23,982 nucleotides of DNA, from assembly GCA_002384855.1 (NCBI GenBank), contig DGBP01000081.1, forward strand, positions 1 to 23,982. The letters run 5' to 3'. The position numbers and the translations under genes are program-made. Numbering within the stretch: the first letter of the stretch is position 1; every line of letters begins with the position of its first letter. Shown one piece after another: positions 14,949-20,195 of the stretch. This DNA comes from Nocardioidaceae bacterium UBA4001 (GTDB lineage Bacteria; Actinomycetota; Actinomycetes; Propionibacteriales; Nocardioidaceae). The notes under the pieces were generated by a model. That model had not been told where the DNA came from and did no database searches. It worked only from the letters and a program-made list of their open reading frames with translations.

Positions 14949-14960
14949 CCACATGGACGG
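14945..14960 (+). terminator. Hairpin CCGTCCA/TGGACGG, possible terminator
   Basis: Two perfect 7-bp arms (14945-14951 and 14954-14960) flank two bases; in RNA this would be a 6-bp stem with a four-base loop. A pyrimidine-rich stretch with TGTTTCTTC follows about 10 bases later (14971-14979), which makes it a fair terminator for the pirin unit. Confidence 0.35.
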
Positions 14961-14987
14961 CTGTGGCCCCTGTTTCTTCGTCGCGTG

Positions 14988-15021
14988 GGGCTGCAACCAT
15001 CCGCGCGGACGGTTGCAGCCC
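14988..15021 (+). terminator. Long near-perfect 34-bp palindrome, terminator or regulatory hairpin
   Basis: GGGCTGCAACC (14988-14998) pairs perfectly with GGTTGCAGCCC (15011-15021). After one A/C mismatch the inner TCCGCGCGGA (15000-15009) is itself palindromic. The stem would have 11 plus about 4 pairs and is by far the strongest hairpin seen in an intergenic region here. It lacks a following T-run but is compatible with actinobacterial terminators. It could instead be a DNA operator for the gene at 15150. Confidence 0.5.
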
Positions 15022-15149
15022 TTCGGGCCCCGGGTCGACCTGCAGCCGAGGCCGATCGACCCTATCCGTTCGAGTGACGGCGGCCCCACGCTGGAGGTGT
15101 CGCCGGGGGGAGGGGCCTCGCCCGGGCGTGCGTCCCGTGGAGGTGAGCG

Positions 15150-15863
15150 ATGTCCACGCAGAGCCCGTGGCGCCCGAGCTACAGCCGGAACCCGGACGAG
15201 CCGATCGAGATCCACGAGGAGCTGGACTCGCCGCCGCGTCGCCGGTGGCCGATGGTGGTGGTCGCGGTCGTCGCGCTGCTGGTCGGCCTCGGGATCGGCA
15301 ACATGTTCGGTACGACCTCGCGAGACCTCCGGGATGCCGAGGGGCAGATCGACAGTGCCACCGCAGCCCTGCAGGTCACCGAACGGCAGCGCGACCGGGC
15401 CGAGGCCCGGGCCGACGCCTTGCGGCAGGACAAGGCCACCGAGGCCACGGCCCGCACGGTGGCGGAGGAGGGTCTCGAGGCTACGGCACATCGGCTCGCG
15501 ATCCTCGCCGGCCACCCCGTCGGTCAGGGGCTGTCCAACCGCCACGGCACGCTGGTCACCGGCCTGGTGGATGCCGCGACGGCACGCGACCTGGCCGCCG
15601 TGCGTCGCCTGAGCACTCCCGGCGCGACGGTCACCTTCTCCCAGAACCACGTGATCCTCATCGCGGGCGAGGGACGTCGCGACGCCGCACGCGCGCTCGA
15701 CTCCGGCCTGCACGGACGTGTCGAGCTCACCACCGACGTCGTCGGGGAGGGGCAGTGGGCGGTGGCGGGTTACGCGGACGCCGCCACCACCGGCGTCCTC
15801 ATCGTGCGCGTCGTCGACGGGAAGTTCGCTCGTCTGTGGATCACCGTCGACGGCAGCTGGTGA
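15150..15863 (+). CDS. Membrane-anchored coiled-coil protein of unknown function
   Basis: The 237-residue protein is not recognised as a named family. It has an acidic, proline-containing cytoplasmic N-terminus (1-30), a basic R30-R-R-W cap, one transmembrane helix (about 34-53), then a charged helical stretch (about 57-118) with heptad-like Ala/Leu and Glu/Arg content consistent with a coiled coil. The C-terminal 110 residues (about 127-237) alternate helices and strands and end in a hydrophobic strand, I-T-V-D-G-S-W; they resemble the small NTF2/SnoaL-like fold, but this is inference. The positive-inside rule puts the C-terminal domain outside. GGAGGTGA before the ATG at 15150 is the strongest ribosome binding site in the region. 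Its 3' end is nine bases from selB, in convergent orientation. Confidence 0.7.
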   Translation: MSTQSPWRPSYSRNPDEPIEIHEELDSPPRRRWPMVVVAVVALLVGLGIGNMFGTTSRDLRDAEGQIDSATAALQVTERQRDRAEARADALRQDKATEATARTVAEEGLEATAHRLAILAGHPVGQGLSNRHGTLVTGLVDAATARDLAAVRRLSTPGATVTFSQNHVILIAGEGRRDAARALDSGLHGRVELTTDVVGEGQWAVAGYADAATTGVLIVRVVDGKFARLWITVDGSW

Positions 15864-15872
15864 GGCGGACCC

Positions 15873-17639
15873 TCACCGGCCCGTGACCTCACGCCGGTCG
15901 TCGGGAAGCCGCCGGGTCAGGCCGGTCCGGTCGAGGTGCTCGAGCAGCGGCAGCACGACCCGCCTGCTGGTCCCGAGCCGTTGCCGCGCCTCGGAGGTCG
16001 TGAACGGCTGGGGAAGCTCCGCGAGCGACGTCGCCGCCAACCGTTCGGCCCTGGGCAGCAGCACGATGCCCGGGGCAGGCCGCAGCAGCAGACCGGCCTT
16101 GGCAGCCGCCGCCGCACCCTTGTTGTCCAGCCCCACCTCGCGCAGCCGGTCCGCCGTGGGAGCCGCGAACGGTTCGGCCTCGAGGTCCTGACGCAGGGCG
16201 TCGACGGCCCGGCGCACCCCGTCGGGGAGTACGACGCCGGCGCGGCTCGTCACGCGCCCGCGCTCGACCCGCAGCGGCGGGGACACGAGGGCGCGGACCA
16301 GGTCCGGCGAGGGCAGCCCGAGGCGGTCGGCGAGCACGGTGAGGGGGAGGCCGTGGTCGAGCGGGGCGGCCCGTTCGTGCTCGGCCACCGCCGTGGCGAC
16401 GGAGGCGGCCGCCCGGGCGGCGTACTCCTTGCTCATCAGCCAGCCGGCGGCCGTGACCGACCCGGGCACGTCCGTGCCGTCCACCGGGACGCCGATCCGT
16501 CGCAGGTCCTCGACCGAGACGAGGCCACGTCGCGCCACCTCTCCGGCGGTGTCGGGCCCGGCGACCGGAGCCAGCGCGTCGGCACGGGCGGTGGCGGCAC
16601 CTCGCCGACGCAGCGGGGGCGGCGTCGGGTCGAGGACGGTGATCCCCCAGACCTGCCGGCTCCCCGGGTCGCGCAGGAGGGCGTGGTCTCCGACCCGGAG
16701 GGGGAGGGCGCGGTCGAGCCGGACCCTCACGAGGTCGTCGGAGAGGGGGCGGCAGTGGGTGGCCACGGACGTCGCACCGATGTGCAGCATCGGCCGCTCC
16801 GGGGGGAGCGAGGCGGCGGTCCGGACCGGACGCACACGGACGTCGGCCACCTCGGTCGGTCGCCAGGCACCCGGGGTGAGCAGGACACCGCCACGCTCGA
16901 GGCGGTCTGCGCCCTCGCCCGCGACGTTGAGCGCCACCCGGGCCACCCCGGAGGCGGCGTCGGTGTCACGGCCGAGGGACTGCACGCGGCGCACCCGCAC
17001 CGGGACGCCGCCCGCCGTGAGGGTGTCGCCGTTGCGCACGGTCCCTGCCGGCAGGGTGCCGGTGACCACGGTCCCCGCGCCCTTGATGGTGAACCGCCTG
17101 TCGACCCAGAGACGCACGTCGGACGCGGGGTCCGGGACCGGCAGGGACCGCACCATGTCGACGAGCCGGCCGCGCAGCTCGTCGAGGCCGTCCCCGCTGT
17201 GGCCGCTCACCGGCACCACCGGGGCGTCGCGAAGGGAGGTCACCGCGATCTCCTGCCGGACCCGCGCGACGGCAGGTCCGGGATCTGCCAGGTCGGACCG
17301 GGAGACGGCGACCACCCCGTGGCGCACCCCCAGGGCGTCCAGCGCGGCGAGGTGCTCGGCGGCCTGGGGCATCCACGGGTCGTCCGCCGCGACCACGAGC
17401 AGCACGGCCGGGACCGGCCCGACACCCGCGAGCATGGTCGAGATGAACCGCTCGTGCCCCGGGACGTCGACGAACGCGACGTCGCCGGCCCCCTCCAGGG
17501 AGGTCCACACGTAGCCCAGCTCGATGGACAGGCCCCGGCGGTGCTCCTCCTCGAGCCGGTCGGGGTCGGCGCCGGTCAGGGCGCGCACGAGCGTGGACTT
17601 GCCGTGGTCGACGTGGCCGGCGGTGGCGATCACGTGCAC
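15873..17639 (-). CDS. selB: Selenocysteine-specific translation elongation factor SelB
   Basis: SelB (588 residues) is the GTPase that carries selenocysteyl-tRNA-Sec to UGA codons marked by a SECIS hairpin. The GTPase domain shows G1 G8-H-V-D-H-G-K-S-T16, a switch segment R35-G-L-S-I-E-L-G-Y (typical SelB has R-G-M-T-I), and G3 D58-V-P-G-H62. The G4 position reads S113-R-S-D116, where N-K-x-D or T-K-x-D is usual. Beta-barrel domains follow (about 170-340), including the R-F-T-I-K-G-A-G-T-V-V-T-G block. The C-terminal winged helices (about 370-588) would bind the SECIS. The length is close to the 614 residues of the E. coli protein. The GTG at 17639 lies three bases after the selA stop, with AGGGG inside the end of selA, so selA and selB are translationally linked. 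Confidence 0.93.
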   Translation of the reverse strand: MHVIATAGHVDHGKSTLVRALTGADPDRLEEEHRRGLSIELGYVWTSLEGAGDVAFVDVPGHERFISTMLAGVGPVPAVLLVVAADDPWMPQAAEHLAALDALGVRHGVVAVSRSDLADPGPAVARVRQEIAVTSLRDAPVVPVSGHSGDGLDELRGRLVDMVRSLPVPDPASDVRLWVDRRFTIKGAGTVVTGTLPAGTVRNGDTLTAGGVPVRVRRVQSLGRDTDAASGVARVALNVAGEGADRLERGGVLLTPGAWRPTEVADVRVRPVRTAASLPPERPMLHIGATSVATHCRPLSDDLVRVRLDRALPLRVGDHALLRDPGSRQVWGITVLDPTPPPLRRRGAATARADALAPVAGPDTAGEVARRGLVSVEDLRRIGVPVDGTDVPGSVTAAGWLMSKEYAARAAASVATAVAEHERAAPLDHGLPLTVLADRLGLPSPDLVRALVSPPLRVERGRVTSRAGVVLPDGVRRAVDALRQDLEAEPFAAPTADRLREVGLDNKGAAAAAKAGLLLRPAPGIVLLPRAERLAATSLAELPQPFTTSEARQRLGTSRRVVLPLLEHLDRTGLTRRLPDDRREVTGR

Positions 17640-17642
17640 GCG

Positions 17643-18944
17643 TCACGCCCCTGCGCGGTCGGCTGCCCGGCGTACGGCGTGCACCAGCAGCTCGTCCTGG
17701 GCGGGCGGCACCGTGATCAGGTCGAGGAACAGCCGGTCGTGGGCGACGTACCCGACGACTGGCGGCTCGCCTAGCCGCAGGGGTCCGGCGAGGGAGGCCG
17801 GCAGCGCCACCGCCGCACTGGGGAGGTCCACGCCGGGGGCGCCGCCGCCACCGACCGCCGCGGTCGACCGGACGGCCTCCGCGGTGACGGTGCCCGCGAG
17901 CTCGGCGGCGATGGTCGACGCGCGCACCAGGAGGTCCTCGGCAGGGACGGCCAGCGCGGTGGCGACCGGGGCCGGAGGACCGGTGAGGGTGGCCTCCAGG
18001 GCGGCGAGGGTGAGCTTGTCGACGCGCAGGGCCCGGGCGAACGGGTGACGGCGCAGCCCCTCGACCAGTGCCGCCTCGCCGAGCAGCAGGCCGCATTGTG
18101 GGCCCCCGAGCAGCTTGTCGCCCGAGGCGGTCACGAGATCGGCGCCGGCGCGCAGGGCGGCCGAGGCGCTCGGCTCGTCGGGCAGACGCGGGTGCGGCCT
18201 CAGCAGCCCCGACCCTATGTCGGCGACGACGGGCACCGGCAGGGTGGACAGCTCGCCGACGGGGACCGACGACGTGAACCCCTCCACGACGAAGTTCGAG
18301 GGGTGCACCTTGAGCACGAACGCCGTGTGCTCGTCGACGGCGTCGGCGTAGTCGGAGAGCCGGACGCGGTTCGTCGTACCGACCTCGCGGAGGGTGGCAC
18401 CCATCGACGTGACCAGCTCGGGGATCCGGAAGCCGTCGCCGATCTCGACCATCTCCCCGCGGGCGACGACGACGTTGCGGCCGGTGGCGAGAGCGCAGGT
18501 GACGAGCGCGAGCGCGGCCGCGCCGTTGTTCACGACGTGCACGCCTCCCGCCTCGGGGACCGCCTCGGCGAGGGCGGCGAGGGTCGCCCGCCCGCGGCGG
18601 CCACGGCGACCCGACGCGAGCTCGAGCTCGACGTCGGTGGCGCCGGCCGCGACCGTGAGTGCGTCCACGGCCGCCCTGGAGAGTGGGGCTCGCCCGAGGT
18701 TCGTGTGGACCACCACCCCCGTGGCGTTGACCACGGTCCGCATGGACGTGGCAGCAGGGGGAACCAGGGAGACGGCCTCGTCGGCGACGTCTGCGGGGGA
18801 GATGTCGCCGACGCGGCATCGGTCGAGGGCCTCGCGCACGGCGCTCTTCACGAGACGGTCGCCGACCCGCTCGGTCGCGGCGCGCAGCCGCGGGTCGGCC
18901 AGCACGTGGTCGGTCCGCGGTGTCGCACGGCGCGGGTCGGTCAC
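17643..18944 (-). CDS. selA: L-seryl-tRNA(Sec) selenium transferase SelA
   Basis: SelA (433 residues) is the PLP enzyme that replaces the serine hydroxyl on Ser-tRNA-Sec with selenium from selenophosphate. The fold-type I core shows V71-V-N-A-T-G-V-V-V-H-T-N-L-G-R-A (71-86), N139-N-G-A-A-A, E167-I-G-D-G-F-R-I-P, T190-T-N-R and the PLP lysine K277 in S-G-D-K-L-L-G-G-P-Q. The N-terminal tRNA-binding region (1-65) is present, and the length compares with 463 residues for E. coli. The GTG at 18944 is preceded by GGGGGAA nine bases upstream. The gene starts 25 bases after the 3' end of tRNA-Sec on the same strand, and selB follows three bases after its stop. Confidence 0.94.
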   Translation of the reverse strand: MTDPRRATPRTDHVLADPRLRAATERVGDRLVKSAVREALDRCRVGDISPADVADEAVSLVPPAATSMRTVVNATGVVVHTNLGRAPLSRAAVDALTVAAGATDVELELASGRRGRRGRATLAALAEAVPEAGGVHVVNNGAAALALVTCALATGRNVVVARGEMVEIGDGFRIPELVTSMGATLREVGTTNRVRLSDYADAVDEHTAFVLKVHPSNFVVEGFTSSVPVGELSTLPVPVVADIGSGLLRPHPRLPDEPSASAALRAGADLVTASGDKLLGGPQCGLLLGEAALVEGLRRHPFARALRVDKLTLAALEATLTGPPAPVATALAVPAEDLLVRASTIAAELAGTVTAEAVRSTAAVGGGGAPGVDLPSAAVALPASLAGPLRLGEPPVVGYVAHDRLFLDLITVPPAQDELLVHAVRRAADRAGA

Positions 18945-18969
18945 AAGCGTTCCCCCAGGGTCGGACGCG

Positions 18970-19064
18970 TGGCGGAGGCGGACGGGAATCGAACCCGCCG
19001 GACCCAGCTGCTGGGCCCCTACGGTGTTGAGGACCGCGCCCGTCACCAGACGAGGAACGCCTCC
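18970..19064 (-). tRNA. selC: tRNA-Sec (anticodon UCA)
   Basis: The 95-nt RNA folds as bacterial tRNA-Sec. It has an eight-position acceptor (GGAGGCG pairs with CGCCTCC; the eighth position is a T/C mismatch), a 6-bp D stem (CTCGTC/GACGGG) with a TGGT loop, and a 5-bp anticodon stem around CCTCAAC. The anticodon TCA is at 19030-19028. A long variable arm (GGCCCAG/CTGGGTC) and a 5-bp T stem with TTCGATT follow, then discriminator G and encoded CCA. The length equals E. coli selC. Position 33, just before the anticodon, is C where U is almost universal. TAGAGT lies 7 bp upstream of the 5' end. The RNA is on the same strand as selA, which begins 25 bases later without an obvious terminator between. 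Confidence 0.93.
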
Positions 19065-19071
19065 GCCGCAC

Positions 19072-19077
19072 ACTCTA
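19072..19077 (-). promoter_or_regulatory. -10-like TAGAGT of the tRNA-Sec/selA/selB unit
   Basis: On the minus strand TAGAGT lies 7 nt before the first base of tRNA-Sec, so the transcript would start at or beside the mature 5' end. No good -35 is visible. Its -35 region would overlap the -10 of the divergent selD promoter. Confidence 0.45.
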
Positions 19078-19081
19078 GGAC

Positions 19082-19093
19082 CTGTCCAGACAG
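19082..19093. promoter_or_regulatory. Inverted repeat at the exact centre of the selC/selD divergent promoter
   Basis: CTGTC (19082-19086) and GACAG (19089-19093) flank CA. The midpoint (19087.5) coincides with the midpoint between the two outward-facing -10 hexamers at 19072-19077 and 19098-19103. It is a candidate operator able to affect both directions equally; the binding protein, if any, is unknown. Confidence 0.45.
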
Positions 19094-19097
19094 CACG

Positions 19098-19103
19098 TAC
19101 ATT
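19098..19103 (+). promoter_or_regulatory. -10-like TACATT of selD
   Basis: TACATT matches 4 of 6 consensus positions, fits TANNNT and ends 6 nt before the GTG of selD at 19110. No ribosome binding site lies between, so selD is probably leaderless. Confidence 0.5.
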
Positions 19104-19109
19104 GGGCCT

Positions 19110-20123
19110 GTGACCGCTCCCACACAGTCCGCGTCCGGCACGACAGGGATCCGCCTGACCCAGTACGCCGCCGGCGGTGGCTGTGCCTGCAAGGTCCCGC
19201 CCGGCGAGCTCGAGCGGATCCTCACCGACCTCCCCACGAGCCGTGAGGGCGGCGACCTGCTCGTCGGCCTCGACCACGGCGACGACGCCGCGGCGGTCCG
19301 CATCGACGGGAACCGGGCCGTGGTGGCAACCGCCGACTTCTTCACGCCGGTCGTCGACGACGCCTACGACTGGGGCCGGATCGCGGCCGCGAACGCGCTC
19401 TCCGACGTGTACGCCATGGGCGGCACCCCCGTGGTCGCGGTGAACCTGCTGGCCTGGCCGCGCGACAAGATCCCCTTCGAGCTCGCGGCGGAGGTGCTGC
19501 GGGGCGGCGCCGACATCTGCGTCGAGGCGGCCACCCACCTCGCCGGCGGGCACAGCATCGACGACCCCGAGCCGAAGTACGGCCTCGCCGTCACCGGCCT
19601 CGCCGACCCCGACCGGCTGCTCCGCAACGACGCCGCGACCCCGGGTCTGCCGCTGACGCTGACCAAGCCGCTGGGGCTCGGCGTGCTCAACAACCGGCAC
19701 AAGACAACGGGCGAGTGGTTCGAGGAGGCGGTCTCGGTGATGACCACCCTCAACCGGGACGCCTCACGCGCGGCCCTGGCTGGCGGAGCCCGCTGCGCCA
19801 CCGATGTGACCGGCTTCGGCCTGCTCGGCCACCTCCTGAAGATGGCGCGTGCCAGCGGGGTCACCGCGGTCGTGGACGCCGCGGCCGTGCCGTACGTCGG
19901 GGGGGCACGTGAGTCGATCGCGGCCGGCTTCGTTCCCGGTGGCAGCCGGCGCAACCTCGACTGGGTCCGGCCGCACCTGACCTCCGACCTCGACGAGGAG
20001 GAGCTGGTCCTGCTCGCCGACGCCCAGACCTCCGGCGGGCTGCTGGTGGTCGGCGAGCTGCCCGGGCACCCCGTCGTCGGCGAGATCGTCCCGCGTCGTG
20101 AGCACCTGGTCGAGGTCCGGTGA
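19110..20123 (+). CDS. selD: Selenide, water dikinase (selenophosphate synthetase) SelD
   Basis: SelD (337 residues) makes selenophosphate from selenide and ATP, the selenium donor for SelA. The N-terminal block I14-R-L-T-Q-Y-A is followed by the glycine-rich loop with catalytic C25-A-C27-K28, matching C17-G-C19-K20 of E. coli; it uses cysteine, not selenocysteine. D-D-A-A and T-A-D-F-F (about 60 and 76) supply metal and ATP contacts, and the conserved G-G-H-S-I-D, T-K-P-L-G-L-G-V-L, T-D-V-T-G-F-G-L-L-G-H and A-Q-T-S-G-G-L-L blocks follow in order. The GTG at 19110 gives the family length and is preceded by TACATT and no ribosome binding site. The gene diverges from tRNA-Sec by 45 bp and is followed, 72 bp later, by the selenoprotein it serves. 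Confidence 0.95.
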   Translation: MTAPTQSASGTTGIRLTQYAAGGGCACKVPPGELERILTDLPTSREGGDLLVGLDHGDDAAAVRIDGNRAVVATADFFTPVVDDAYDWGRIAAANALSDVYAMGGTPVVAVNLLAWPRDKIPFELAAEVLRGGADICVEAATHLAGGHSIDDPEPKYGLAVTGLADPDRLLRNDAATPGLPLTLTKPLGLGVLNNRHKTTGEWFEEAVSVMTTLNRDASRAALAGGARCATDVTGFGLLGHLLKMARASGVTAVVDAAAVPYVGGARESIAAGFVPGGSRRNLDWVRPHLTSDLDEEELVLLADAQTSGGLLVVGELPGHPVVGEIVPRREHLVEVR

Positions 20124-20140
20124 GGCCGCGAGTGTGACCT

Positions 20141-20190
20141 GTCGCATACATCGGCTGGGTTCGGGTAGGTTGCGACGAAACGGGAGGAGA
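20141..20190 (+). promoter_or_regulatory. Possible promoter and ribosome binding site of the formate dehydrogenase gene
   Basis: GTCGCA (20141-20146) and TGCGAC (20171-20176) form a 6-bp inverted repeat around TAGGTT (20166-20171), a weak -10-like hexamer. The strong ribosome binding site GGGAGGAGAG (20181-20190) follows, five bases before the ATG. A separate promoter is possible, but read-through from selD is equally likely. Confidence 0.35.
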
Positions 20191-20195
20191 GATCC

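Noticed and set aside
14988..15021. Palindrome as a transposon end or mobile element scar
   Set aside because: No transposase, no second copy of the palindrome and no flanking direct target duplication are visible in the window. A terminator or regulatory hairpin is simpler.
19110..20123. SelD itself as a selenoprotein
   Set aside because: The catalytic position is an ordinary cysteine codon (C25-A-C27-K28), and there is no internal TGA in the frame.
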